64,000 nt of DNA from Mesostigma viride (taxonomy: Eukaryota; Streptophyta; Mesostigmatophyceae; Mesostigmatales; Mesostigmataceae), in assembly GCA_009746045.1 (NCBI GenBank), contig RPFO01000034.1, forward strand, positions 2,745,526 through 2,809,525. The letters are read 5' to 3'. Under the pieces are notes generated by a model that saw nothing but the letters and a program-made list of their open reading frames with translations, searched no databases and had not been told where the DNA came from. Positions 11,601 through 21,983 of this stretch are shown here, one piece after another (position 1 is the first letter of the stretch; every line of letters begins with the position of its first letter). The position numbers and the translations under genes were made by a program.

Positions 11601-12474
11601 AATTATGATGTTTGCATATTCCCAAGTTTGATTTGCGAATGTAATGATAACTAATTGCGCCGCTCGTCATTGCTTGTCCCACCCACAGGTGACGAGTCTG
11701 AAGAGGAGCCGCCAAAGGATGACGCGCATGGCGGCCCACCCAAAGGGTTTGTGGAAGATTCGGAAGAATCGGAAGAATCGGAACCGGAGGATCCAGCGCC
11801 ACAAAGACAACGTGTCACAGTTACCGCAACCCAGCCCAAGCCACTAGACAAGAAAGTGCCACCACCAAGTTGGCAGCCGTGGATGGAGAATCTGGAAGGT
11901 GTGTGTGGGGGGAAACGGGTCGTGCCCCGCTCGCCTGTTGGATGTCCGGTTTCGGTATTGTGCAAGCACGGCGGTGAATTTTGCCAGTATCGGAAGAACC
12001 AACTCAAGCGCCATGATACGTTGTGGCAGCCCTCGTGGGCTGCTGATTCTGTGGCTAAACTCAATGCAGACCCAATGAAGCTCAGTGGCACACATGCCTG
12101 ATTTCCACGTCGACACGTTCCTGGTGCATGGAGTCGTTCGAAAGGTGGATAAAACGGGCGTGTGGTACATTAAATTTTGGGCAGAAGGGTGTGACGAAAA
12201 GGGAATCTGGATTAATGGGGAGCAGGGGACGATGCCCAACAGAATTTTCCAGGTACAACAAGACGAGATGCGGAACTGTTTCAAGCCACCTGAGGGAACG
12301 TATTTGGAGTGGTGGATGGACAAGGGGTACTTCCCGGCGACCAGATCTTCCCCAGCGACCAGATCTTCCCCACGACTCCAAGATAAGGGGGGAGACCAAG
12401 CCGCAGGGCAGGGCAAACGAAAACCTAAAGGGAAGGCTGGCGGGGTAAAGAAACGCCTGTTAGTAGATAGTTAG
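7534..12474 (+). CDS. Spliced orphan gene, nuclear-type protein of unknown function
   Basis: Four exons are inferred: 7534-8688, 9125-11569, 11689-11898 and 12086-12474. Every junction has GT-AG borders and matching codon phase (phase 0, 1 and 1). The first exon may continue from an acceptor at 7532-7533 with earlier exons to the left. Alternatively, translation may start at the in-frame ATG at 7570. The product has no domain I recognise. It has a mostly globular first half, a basic KKKRRKR stretch near 10780 that could be a nuclear signal, a long acidic/Gly-rich linker, and a Trp-rich C-terminal segment ending at a TAG at 12472. A frame break in the G-rich linker (10980-11450) must be either an assembly error or a real lesion. 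It could be a host gene or a domesticated transposon gene. Confidence 0.6.
8689..9124 (+). other. Intron carrying six or seven palindromic repeat units
   Basis: The intron starts GTAAAT and ends in a T-rich tract followed by ATGCATGCAG. Splicing joins TPK to GREAHRR in frame (phase 0). Units of the same ~46-bp palindromic repeat as at 6447-7478 fill 8743-9020, with CCAACGGCCGTTGG cores near 8746, 8790, 8838, 8886, 8930 and 8978 and a decayed one near 9022. The same repeat family therefore occupies two introns or flanks of one gene. Confidence 0.75.
9125..11569 (+). CDS. Orphan gene, second exon with frame-broken G-rich tract
   Basis: From 9125 the frame is open to about 11380, running through a globular region (ARFRLWPSIMATVKAK, FWEVMVHLFMIYKSEYGKYP), a Pro/Val/Ala linker near 10000, another globular part and a basic KKKRRKR cluster. 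From 10980 the DNA is a ~24-27 bp repeat of GGGCGGAGAG plus G runs of six to nine and TCGAA. All three forward frames are open there. The frame that reaches the next splice donor (AAAGG/GTAAGT at 11569/11570) differs from the frame that enters the tract. The change is most easily explained by wrong G-run lengths. The exon ends in phase 1 in the exit frame, matching the next exon. Confidence 0.55.
10978..11430 (+). repeat. G-rich coding minisatellite
   Basis: About 17 imperfect 24-27 bp units of the form (G)6-9 CGGGTCGAAGGGCGGAGA. G-run lengths vary between units, so phase is unreliable and all forward frames stay open. Translation gives Gly/Arg/Glu repeats. The strand is expected to form G-quadruplexes. 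Confidence 0.85.
11689..11898 (+). CDS. Orphan gene, third exon
   Basis: The acceptor is TGTCCCACCCACAG at 11688 after a 119-bp intron beginning GTAAGT at 11570. The exon encodes an acidic serine-rich stretch (DESEEEPPKDD, DSEESEESEPED) and then PPPSWQPWMENLE. It ends at GAAG/GTGTGT at 11898. Reading on past this donor stays open to 12101 (a Cys-containing stretch), so an unspliced form ending at 12101 is an alternative. Confidence 0.5.
12086..12474 (+). CDS. Orphan gene, last exon
   Basis: The acceptor CTCAG at 12081-12085 gives a phase-1 match with the donor at 11899. A branch-point-like GCTAAAC lies at about 12053. The exon encodes a compact domain rich in Trp and Gly (GVWYIKFWAEG, YLEWWMDKGYFP), then a repeated SSPATR segment and a basic KRKPKGKAGGVKKR tail. 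The stop is TAG at 12472. TGTAA motifs follow at about 12505 and 12656. Confidence 0.5.
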
Positions 12475-14844
12475 ATAGCTTACTTGATCTGAACTCGTGT
12501 ACATTTGTAAAGATAGATCTGTACATCTGTCTCCAGAGCATTCACTTGAATATTCAAAGTTCAAGTGGGAATTACTGGTTGGGTTGTGCACAATTTTGGC
12601 AATAATTATAATTCGTTCTATAAATAGAACTCGCGGGGTCGTGGAGAGGGTTGTGCAATTGTAAATAATCTACAACTTGTCTGACTTGCTTACCCTCCGA
12701 GTGCATGACACTTTGACATAAACAGCCAATTGTACCCCGACTTGAAGAAATTTTAATAAATGTTGATAAATTTTAATAAATTTAAGCAATCTAGTAATGA
12801 AAAGTGCACGCGGAAAGCGCACCACTGACCAAATGGCATGAAATGGTAATGATTTCATGTGGAAACGCATTCACAATGAGCATCAATTGTCATGTATTTG
12901 TTGAAATGGCGTCTCCTCAAGTAATAAAATTTGGCATGGGTATTGTAGATTGATTGTGGGCCCCCCCCTAAGGAAAATTTTTTTCATGGTCATGTGTATA
13001 CTTTCCTGAAAGCCCATAAATCAAAGGATTTTTTAAGCTACTTAGATCTACAAAATGCTTATTCATTAGAGAGATACACTTGTTTGAATACAGGGGGGTC
13101 TGACCATGACCGCGATTTCTTGACCCTATGTAGGTCACAAGTCATGTGCTTATTCACAAATGGTTCATGAAAAAAATCTGGCTTCTTGCTCGAGCTATGG
13201 GCAACATATGCAGGCTCTGTGAAACAAAACTCAGGCCCATTGGGCCACTGGAGCTATTTTTCATTAGCATCAAAATTACAACGCAGTACAACGCAGTGGG
13301 AAACATGAGAGCCCTTCACAACATTACGCAACGACACGAGCCCCATAAACGGGGCCATAGTGAGCTTGGAGTGTCAAAACGTTAAAAATAGGTGTTGTAT
13401 AAGTTATACAGCATCAAACGTGCATCAAACATCATGACTGGATGACTAATATGACTGAATCAGGCAGCCATAGCCAAAGCATCATCCACTCTCACAACGT
13501 GTTGAGCACATGCCTCGTGGGAACGGAGGTGCTGGGTTTTCATTCCATAATGCGTGCAATACTGAAAGAAAGAGGCACGTGTAATGCAAGGCTTGGATAG
13601 GTTGAGTGATCCATGAGCTTACATGCAGGCAAAGATGACGCTGGAATGCATGCTAGCAAATGGTGGCAAGATGCTAACAACACATGATTATACACCATGA
13701 TTATGGGCACCTAGCTGATCTTCTTGCACAATCAACGCAGTATAAACCATCAACATCCAATCCTCACGATATATGCACGGCTTGACGACGTATATAGCAC
13801 CTAAATACTGCACAACTGCAACCTGCTATGGCTGACATGCAAGCAACATCGAGTAGGATGGCGGTCTTCGAGAGGCTGGGCAGAGGTCGGTAGAAATAAG
13901 TGGAAAACTGGCAGAAACTAGGTAGAAACATGATATATACTTACGCCTGCAAGCACTATTGAGCCGGTGGCAGAGGCCATTTCCAGGAAAATATACAGCA
14001 TACCGTAGCAATAGCCACGGTCACGCCTTACGCTATTTGCAGGCACCATCATGCCCGGAGCTACCCAATAAAAGTCTGCACAAATCTCGGTTTAGCCGAG
14101 AGTCCGGGCGTTCGGAATGAATAAACATGTGTTAAGAAGTCGAAACACCATGGAAATACCCAGCATGGTGCCGCAGCAGACCCGAGTCTTGACGTAATAA
14201 TATGTATGCCGGTTTCCAGGGTTTCCGCATGAAAGTTGGGTGAGAAACTGGAAAAAACTACGTTTCCTTTGCCCCAGTACCTCAACAAACTCGTAGAAAC
14301 CTAATTATCAACCTTTGAACGCATCATCACGGTCGTGCTACCCAACAGCCACTGAAATTCGCGCGAAAACTGGCGAGATCTACCTGCCGCCATCGCCGTC
14401 GTCTTTATCTTCGTCCAGCGAAAATGCCTCAGTGATTTCAGTTGTACATATTTGTTTGCAGCTGTCACAAAAAAAATACCAAAAATACCAGGATTTTTTC
14501 TTGAATTCTATGAGATGTTTCTGACCTATGTTGAAAGTTTCAGACCAAAAATCGCATGTTTAATATGTAAACTTGCCACGTGTCAGATTACAACACGATA
14601 CATCGCGTTCTAACCCTACAACGCGATGTATCGCGTTGTAAAAAAACACGGGTTAAACTGACAGTCTTGACAGTGCTGTCTGGCCAGCTTTACTGCATCC
14701 CTGAGTTGTTTTCCCATGCTACTACCCCCCAAACGCTTGGCCAGATCCTCAGCCACTGTCTCACGACCCATGGCTATGTGCAGCTGGTGGTGGGCTGTGG
14801 GCAAGCTCCTTGATATCAATGGAGTTGTCAACTGTCAGTGGGGG
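12475..14844. other. AT-rich intergenic region
   Basis: No convincing gene on either strand. It begins with the presumed 3' UTR of the orphan gene and has stretches rich in AATAAATTT (12755-12785). Reading frames are short and of odd composition. The only structured item is the palindrome pair at 14590-14639. Confidence 0.6.
14590..14639. repeat. Pair of near-palindromes
   Basis: Two related ~22-bp near-palindromes lie side by side at 14590-14610 and 14618-14639. They share ACAACRCGATRYATCGCGTT and are separated by CTAACCCT. The second is palindromic except at its centre. They could be a protein-binding site or the remnant of a foldback element. Confidence 0.5.
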
Positions 14845-15036
14845 TTATAGTGCTTTGATATAAGGTTCCAGTACAGGGTATTGGGAGGACAGACGTTTTG
14901 CTGCCTCAAAGTCAATCAGGTCTTTGCTGCCATCCCCAATGCAAATGAGATCATCATCCTCAGAGTAATCAAGGTGCATGATGAGAGAACTCACAGACTG
15001 GTGAGTTAACTGATCAAGGTGAGAGAACTCACTGGA
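14845..15036 (-). other. Unassigned open segment beside the decayed Copia copy
   Basis: An open minus-strand frame of about 60 residues (containing MHLDYSEDDDLICIGDGSK) ends at a stop at 14845. It stops matching anything in the window exactly where E2-like sequence begins at 15037. It may be a host exon remnant or part of another element. Confidence 0.2.
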
Positions 15037-18000
15037 AGCCACTTGACATAATACTGGTAGAAGAGCTCCCTCAAGTAAAGAGTAGTAGTATGCAGCCCTT
15101 CACAAATTGCCCTGCACTCAGCAATATCACTGCTGGGTGTAAATGGCCCCACTGTTCTGCAACCGACTGTACCAGGTGTCAGACCAGAGAGCTAGTCTGA
15201 CCTTGCTCCAGGGTAACAAGTGCTGCTGCATGGTCTGCCCCTGGCTTCTGTGACTCTTCCTATTGTCCATAGTAGAACTGTCCACATAGAGAACCATGTC
15301 AAGGGGCTTGTACAAATCCACAGGATCCAGTATGAGAGGGGGAGACATCCTGACAGCCTGCAGCACACTCGATCTCAGCACCCACCTCAACCAGCTGGGA
15401 ATCGGTGAGACGACTCAACACCAGCAGGTCAGGGGCACAAATACTTGCAAGCCATGCCAGCATGCCTCTAATAAGTGATGGTGGCACACCTGGCCTGCGT
15501 GATGGGCTCCTGCAAAGCATCCACAATCTGCTGAGGATAATCCTTACCAGGTGCCCTCCATCTTGATAAGCCACGTGCCCTGCTTCTGGAACAGCGTAAC
15601 CTGCATGCCACAAAATACCATGGGCCTCGTCCTTTAGCATGTGCTGAATCTTACCCAGCTCAAAACGCTTCTGGATCTTATCTAGAACAGAATCTATCCA
15701 GGCAGGTGGACCCATGAGATGCAGGTCATCACCATGCAGGGAGGCAAATTAAGACAGGCCGGAGGCCCTCATAGGTCCCCTGGAACAGACAGGGGTCCAC
15801 TGGACACACAGAAAAGCCACAGGTGTTCTTGAGAAACTTCTCTAGGCTCTTCCTCCAGATTATGGGACTGGACCTGAGACCTTCCAACCCTTTCGGAATT
15901 CTCAGGTACCTGCCAGATGGGTTAAGGCCTGAGAGATAAAGGCCAGTGGCCTTTATCTCTGCTCTCCACACAGCAGGCACGGTTACAAAGAAAGGAGGGA
16001 TATCACGCCAAGTCTGCCTGGTCTGATCCTGATCACCCTTAAGAAAAGCCCTCTTGAAATCAATCAGCACTAACAGAGCTATAAGGGTACACCCTTGACC
16101 AGATTAAAGACAGAAATATACACAGCAGAATCATCCACGTGTGATGCATCATCCCTGGAGTGTAGAGCTCCTCATCTGACAGCTGGTCAATGCCATGATA
16201 TTCGGTTGCACTCTGGCCTTGCATGTGGCACCTGGACACCATCCACCTCCTTGAGCTTGAGGACAAACATCAGTCTGAGCAGCTGGTGAACTTCTGGCAG
16301 CTCATCCACAGGCTCTGCACATGCAGTTGGAAACTATCCACTCATGCCCACAGGCTACAAAGCCAAGAGTCCATGCCTTAGCCATCTTGGTTGGGGCTTC
16401 GCATCATCTCGACTAGCTGGCGCCAGGGAATAGTAGGACTGTGAGCAGCCATGAATCTGGTACCTGTGCACCCCCAACTGCCGTGGATCAAAGGTGGTTG
16501 GGATAATCAACAGTTCCTCAGCTAATAGCCGCTATGGGCTCCTGACCTTGGGGACCCTCAACATATGCTGACTCTTAACAGCCCTGACCGCCACAGCGAG
16601 ACCCTGGGAATAGTGATATCTTTCAAGGGGGAGGCTGCCTCTGCCTTCTAGTGCCAACTCATTAGAGGTCAAGCTAACCCCTCAGTTGCATGCACAAGAA
16701 GTTTTGACCCAGGATGGCAGGCCCCTGATAGCCCTCTGACCACACAGAACGTGGTGGGCACACTCACTTCCCCTAGGATCTTCATGGACACCTTTCCTCA
16801 GAAATCAGACGCAGCAGGGCAAGTGGGCAACTGGGTTGGGACATCTGTAAGCCTACAGCATCCGGCTTCCCTGATGACAGTCTGACACCTGTGATTTGGT
16901 ATATCTACCTCCATATAGTAGTAGCTGCCCAGCACGACCCCCATCCCGTGAGCTTGGATACCTTGGGATCATGCTTGTTGTGCATGAGTGCTCGGATGAC
17001 ATCCGCCATGAGAGGCGCATGGGCCTTAGGTGGCAGCCCCGCCTGCTCTGGCCTTGTGACAGGAATCTCAGCAGCCTCATCCTGCTCCACATCCTCCATG
17101 GTATGTAGGGACCGACCATCATCCACAACAGGAGTGTAAGCAGCTGCTGCCTGGCTCTGAGCCGGCTCCTCAAACCACCAGGGAGGGCCAGGCCCGTCTA
17201 CAGGCCAGATTGCATGTGGCCTTCTCTCCTTGACGAGCCACGAGCCACGAGCCACGAGCCACGAGCGGACATGGCTGACGGCGGAGCTCAGAACTTTTGC
17301 GTCTGAGCCCCAAATTCAGTCAGGCTACTTGCATCAGATGCGTCTTTTCAAGACGCATCTGCTAGTATAATCGGTTACGGCTGTAACGCAGTATTTTGCA
17401 AATGCCACCAAAACGCAGCCTTGACAAACATTTTCAGTTTGAGCTGTCGTCGGCATTCCCGTCGACAGCAGCACGTGCGACATCAACTCCTGCGGACGCC
17501 AACCTTTTTGCGCTGATCAAAGCTCTCCCCCCCGGTCTGCCTCCCTCGACGCAGTGCTCTACGCCAAATTCGTCGCCCATTCCCAAGAAAACCCGAACTT
17601 CCCATACCAAATGGGACGTCCGCCGCTTTGGCGCCGGCCAGCGGGATTTTTGCATCTTGGAAATCTTTACGCTCACGAAGGAACAATGTGACCATGTTAT
17701 CAAGTTCCTGGCCCGCCATGACGAACTTTTCCTGCCTACCCCTGGCGACAAGGTCACCAAGCCCGCCTGGGAATGGCTGCTTCAAGAACCGGAGGCGTAC
17801 TTGAAGGCAGTCATCATGTGCAGCTACCTGCGCTGCGACGCCCACGAAATCACCCAGATTGGCTACGCTGGCCTCAGGAGCCTCCTGCATGAGCGCAGAC
17901 GGGCAGCCACAGCAGCTGCAGCATCCCCGCAGAGCAGCACCTCCCCCAGCACGGACTCCATCCGAGCTGCAGTGGCGGAGCAGCTGGCGCCGATGGCTGA

Positions 18001-18676
18001 GCAGCTCGCCGCCCTGAACGCGCCTGACGGCCCACTCAACACTCTCTCGGCCAAGGTCAGCAACATTGAAGCCAGAGTCGCCCAGCCTCAGTTTACTGCT
18101 ACGCAAGAGCACATTGCCACCAAAGTTTCCGAGGCCACAGCCACTGTGACCACCCGCCTTAACCAGGTGGAAGGCCGAGTCGGCCAAGGCACCGTGAAAC
18201 TTGAGGCAGTTGCTGCCAAGGTAGACGCCCTGGCCACGCAGGTCCCCGAGATCGCCGAGCGAACGGCCACCATCGCCTCCCAACCTGCTGGTAGGGCTAG
18301 CGATGACCCCTCGACTCGCGCCTCCTGGGCGGACCTGCTCAAGAGCCAGGCATCCTCTACCACGACCGCCATCACCACCAAGCTCCAGGAGCTGGAAGAC
18401 ACGCGCCGCGAGGCCGCTGACCGCGACCGTCGCCGCTGCCGGGTCATGCTCAGGCGCTTCGACATGCTGCCGGAGGAGACCCCAGACTCTCTTAGTCGAC
18501 GAGCTGAAGAAACAGCTCTTGGCGCGCATGCAGCTGCCAGGTGCGATACTGCAGGGCGCCTACCGCCTGCCCCATCCACGGGCCAAGGCTGGGCCCCCTC
18601 CAGTGGTCCTCACCTTCAGCGACATCACCGCCCGAGTTCGGTTCCTCTCTCGCCGCAAGAAGCTGGTGGACACCTC

Positions 18677-19709
18677 AGTTATTATAAATAGTGACGGAAC
18701 CTTTTTGCCACTTGGGCAATTAGGTCCGTCACTATTTATCCGGCGAAAACCACTCGCCGGTATCTATTCCGCGTTAAGTTCACGTGAACTACACGCGGAA
18801 TTGATACCGGCGAGTGGTTTTCGCCGGATAAATAGTGACGGGCCTAATTGCCAAGTGGCAAAAAGGTTCCGTCACTATTTATAATAACTAAAACGTCGTA
18901 GTGTTGGGGTCGATATCTATCATACCGCTGATGCCTACTGCAGTACCGAATCTCGCCTTAACGATATTCCAACCGGGCATATTTTCCCTTCTGGCACTTT
19001 CGTTTGGCCTTCTGGTATCAATTCCTTCCGGTATTCGGAAATACCCGTGTCACCACAGGGATTCGAACCCCCGACTTACGAGGTCTTAGTTATTATAAAT
19101 AGTGACGGAACCTTTTTGCCACTTGGCAATTAGGCCCGTCACTATTTATCCGGCGAAAACCACTCGCCGGTATCAATTCCGCGTTAAGTTCACGTGAACT
19201 ACACGCGGAATTGATACTGGCGAGTGGTTTTCGCCGGATAAATAGTGACGGGCCTAATTGCCAAGTGGCAAAAAGGTTCCGTCACTATTTATAATAACTA
19301 AGACCTCGTAAGTCGGGGGTTCGAATCCCTGTGGTGACACGGGTACTTCCGAATACCGGAAGGAATTGATACCAGAAGGCCAAACGAAAGTGCCAGAAGG
19401 GAAAATATGCCCGGTTGGAATATCGTTAAGGCGAGATTCGGTACTGCAGTAGGCATCAGCGGTATGATAGATATCGACCCCAACACTACGACGTTTTAGT
19501 TATTATAAATAGTGACGGAACCTTTTTGCCACTTGGCAATTAGGCCCGTCACTATTTATCCGGCGAAAACCACTCGCCGGTATCAATTCCGCGTGTAGTT
19601 CACGTGAACTTAACGCGGAATAGATACCGGCGAGTGGTTTTCGCCGGATAAATAGTGACGGGCCTAATTGCCAAGTGGCAAAAAGGTTCCGTCACTATTT
19701 ATAATAACT
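18677..19709. mobile_element. 1,033-bp multi-scale palindromic foldback element
   Basis: It is flanked by ACCTC at 18672-18676 and 19710-19714. The whole unit is an inverted repeat centred on CACGTG at 19191-19196. It is built as hairpin A (18677-18889), spacer X, hairpin B (about 19088-19292), X reversed, and hairpin C (about 19498-19709). C is the exact reverse complement of A across its centre. Each hairpin arm contains smaller inverted repeats: ATAAATAGTGACGG with its complement, CCGGCGA...TCGCCGG, and TTGCCA..TGGCAA. Two mirror-image 62-codon frames in X and its reverse copy are by-products. It carries no transposase. The terminal sequence AGTTATTATAAATAG does not match a superfamily I know. 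Confidence 0.9.
19318..19328 (+). promoter_or_regulatory. tRNA T-arm / box-B-like motif in the palindrome
   Basis: GGTTCGAATCC, flanked by pairing bases as in a tRNA T-arm, lies in reversed spacer X. The mirror copy on the minus strand is at 19059-19069. No box A or complete tRNA surrounds it, so a tRNA-derived SINE fragment captured by the foldback is likely. Confidence 0.5.
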
Positions 19710-19979
19710 ACCTCCTGGTCGCTTGACGACGACCTGACGCCAGCCCAGCAGCAGCAACGCCGCGATCAGTGGCCCGACTACATCCGCCACAAGACCAACC
19801 CCGAGAAGCCCCAAGTGTACTGGCGGGGCGGTGACCTCTATGTCAACAAGAAACTGTGGAAGCCCCCCCGGGCTTCCCCGGGATAGAGCACTCCAGCTAG
19901 TTGTCTAGATGGGGGCAATCGATGATGGGATAGCTTAGGCATTACAGCACTTGAAACGATATTAGCGCACAGCGTTATA

Positions 19980-20595
19980 AGTTAACGTAAAGGAGTTACG
20001 TTAGATGGATAGAGATTGTTACGCTCTTTCCAACGGCACCTTGAACGCCTCATTTGGTTAAGGAACGTAAAAGTTATGACGTTTCCTAGGCTGTGCCGAC
20101 AGTACCCGGCGCGCCACTGTGGGCGCGTACGGACACAGGATGTACAAGTGTCACTTTGATAGTCCGCAGGACGTTGACAGGACTTGTACAGGACTGGATG
20201 GTCAATTGATAGGTACCCACGCTGTAGCGCGCCAGGACCTATGAGACAATTGATGCTGATCAGTGTACGGATAGGTCCACAGGACTAGCCGTATGGACAA
20301 TTGATAGATCTGCGCGCCAAAGGCGTGCCAGAGTCTGTGTAATCAATTGATTGACAGTTCAGCTGTGACAGTGCAGCTGAATACTTGGACGCGTCCCTAG
20401 TAACCTATATGTGTGACTTGGTAGCTCTAGGACGCCAGTTCTTGCGTGCACGTTCTCTTGGCACTGCGACCCTGTCGCCTGTGCTGCGTGCAGTCTTGGA
20501 AGTGACGTGACTTACGTCTGTGTTCCTTGTTATTAATAAAGGCAACTTCCTGCAAGAACCATGGCGGAATTCTTGGCATTCACTCTCATACAACT
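19980..20595 (+). mobile_element. Solo LTR of the E1 family
   Basis: This 616-bp sequence is the reverse complement of the E1 LTRs, starts AGTTAAC and ends CAACT, and is flanked by TTATA at 19975-19979 and 20596-20600. No internal element sequence is attached. It defines the LTR ends independently of E1: AG...CT, not TG...CA. Confidence 0.9.
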
Positions 20596-21050
20596 TTATA
20601 GTACCTTCAATTAGCTCTGGCACCTTGTGGCCATCAGCTTGCGCCTTAATCAGCCGACGTCTTGAGCCCACCTCACATTTGTAGCATATAAGCTATGCGT
20701 CAGCCTACCTATGGTATTGCACTGGTTGTATTGCACCCACAGTGTTGCGCCCCGGCACCATGCCGTGGAGAGAGCGCTCTGTGGCCTGCCCACCTGCGGC
20801 AGTGAGAGAAGCTAGGGCGCCCTCCCTCCTTCTCACTGTGTATATAGGGTTGAAGGTTCCTTTACTCTGTATTGGCACCCACGTGACGCAGTCACGTGCT
20901 TATTAATTAATTAATTAATTCTCTCCTTGACATGAGCCCAGGACAACCTGTACACGCGCCTTGGATCCTTTTCCAAAGCCACCAGGCAAGAGCGATTGGC
21001 ATCCTCCACACGAGTAACCACCCCATTCAGCCATTTCCCCCGCTTAAGAC

Positions 21051-21478
21051 ACATGCATCAGATAGACTAGCTGGCACCAAGCCCGCCCAGCCTGGGTGAT
21101 ATGTCCTCACCTGGCGTGCCCCAGGCCGCGCGCGGCAGGGCCGCCACCCGTGGACTTTTCGTCAGTGATAGACTCAGCATGGACATGTGCTACCCTAGAC
21201 GTGCATGACGGGCTCACACCCGGGCAGCCTCCTGGTTTGTCTGTAATATGGAGGCAGATGGTACGCAAGGATAGATGGCAAGTAGTGTCAGATGAAGGAG
21301 ACCACCCCAAAGTCTGTGGGGGCTCCGCGTGTGACCGCGTATGGCATTCATAGCGATTCGCGCCATGGTGCCCACAACCCTGTAACTAGGACCTAGATAG
21401 CTTACATCATCCATTCCATCCCATGTTCCCCTCCCACTGAGGACTTATGCTCACGTGACGCAGCTATTAGTTAATTAG
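21051..21478. other. Probable LINE 3' region
   Basis: No gene is seen. The last part (CACGTGACGCAG, then TTAGTTAATTAGTTAA at about 21454-21480) resembles the 3' end of LINE 1 (CACGTGACGCAG then a TTAA tail at 20882-20918). It is likely another LINE tail. Confidence 0.4.
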
Positions 21479-21539
21479 TTAATGCCATAAACTCTCTGAT
21501 GAGCCTCCGCCTGCTGAGTGGCAGGCGGCCATCCGAGTC

Positions 21540-21983
21540 ATGCTGTTACTACAAGAAGGGCTCTGCTGCTGACCGCGGTAACTACCGGGTCGGTCTGCCT
21601 CCAGAGCGCCGCGCTGAAGGTCTTCGATCATGCGCATGATGCTGCACAGGCTCCGGGCATGGCCGCGCTGGACCCGCACCTCAGTGGGTGAGTCTCAAAT
21701 GGGTTTCCGTCATGGCCGTAACACTGTCATGGCTGTATTCAGTGTAGAACGCCGGTTGGTGGAGGAGGTGCGTCGCATTTGCACTGATGGTTTTCCGATT
21801 TTTGTTGACTATATTGTATTTCAAGGCTTTCGACACGGTCCTCTGTGGGCTCTTTCAGGGCCATCCTAGCTCTGGATCGCTGCCCCCCGCATTTATTGCT
21901 GCCATTCGCCGGGTGTATGAGGGCTCACAGGCAGTATGTAGTGCGGATTGCGGAAGGCACCATGCACCCCACCATTCCCCCTC
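21540..21983 (+). pseudogene. LINE 3 reverse transcriptase, N-terminal half
   Basis: In shifting frames it shows the non-LTR RT signature: KKG and NYRVG near 21555-21590, QMGFRHGRNTVMAVF at about 21690-21745, and a decayed F-V-D-Y...KAFDTV box near 21795-21840. The motifs lie in the order expected for RT. Several frameshifts make it non-functional. It stops at the 6-bp target duplication CCCCTC of LINE 2 (21978-21983). Confidence 0.7.

Larger units (their letters stand above)
17402..19886 (+). pseudogene. LINE 1 ORF1 protein (nucleic-acid-binding type), interrupted
   Basis: It starts at ATG 17402. The order is: a Ser/Pro-rich N-terminus; a globular part (about residues 75-160, WDVRRFGAGQRDFCILEIF onward); a long Ala/Val/Glu heptad-like helical stretch (about 190-320) consistent with a coiled coil; then RRRCRVMLRRFDML and a C-terminal RRM-like half ending around RVRFLSRRKKLVD. 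A 1-nt insertion near 18490 shifts the frame. The palindromic element splits the gene at 18676. Deleting it with one ACCTC copy rejoins the frame, and the tail runs on to a TAG at 19884. This organisation (coiled coil, RRM-like, C-terminal domain) is that of LINE ORF1 RNA-binding proteins. The assignment is by layout, not a search. Confidence 0.65.
17235..20918 (+). mobile_element. LINE 1: ORF1-only non-LTR retroelement
   Basis: It is flanked by the 13-bp target duplication TTCTCTCCTTGAC at 17222-17234 and 20919-20931. It starts with a GAGCCAC heptamer repeated about four times and ends in a TTAA-repeat tail (20900-20918). Removing the palindrome (18677-19709) and solo LTR (19980-20595) with their duplications leaves about 2.0 kb: a short 5' UTR, one ORF1 and a 3' UTR. 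There is no endonuclease or reverse transcriptase. LINE 2 has the same layout and size, so this is a non-autonomous family rather than a random deletion. Confidence 0.85.
15037..21050 (-). pseudogene. Decayed Copia-like copy of the E2 family, split by a LINE
   Basis: Minus-strand sequence at 15037-17234, continuing at 20932-21050, matches E2 from RNase H back through reverse transcriptase and protease into the integrase C-terminal region. Recognisable pieces are LIDFKRAFLKGD and LEGLRSSPIIW (RT) at 15729-16070, the VDPCLFQG segment, and an RNase H part near 15130-15400. Many small insertions and frameshifts are present, including a ~35-bp insertion near 15910-15945 relative to E2. The two halves meet exactly at the 13-bp target duplication of LINE 1. 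No LTRs remain. Confidence 0.8.

Noticed and set aside
19290-19345. tRNA gene
   Set aside because: Only a T-arm/box B is present; no box A, anticodon arm or full acceptor stem.
18901-19486. Two identical 62-codon genes in opposite directions
   Set aside because: Mirror copies caused by the inverted repeat; no protein features.
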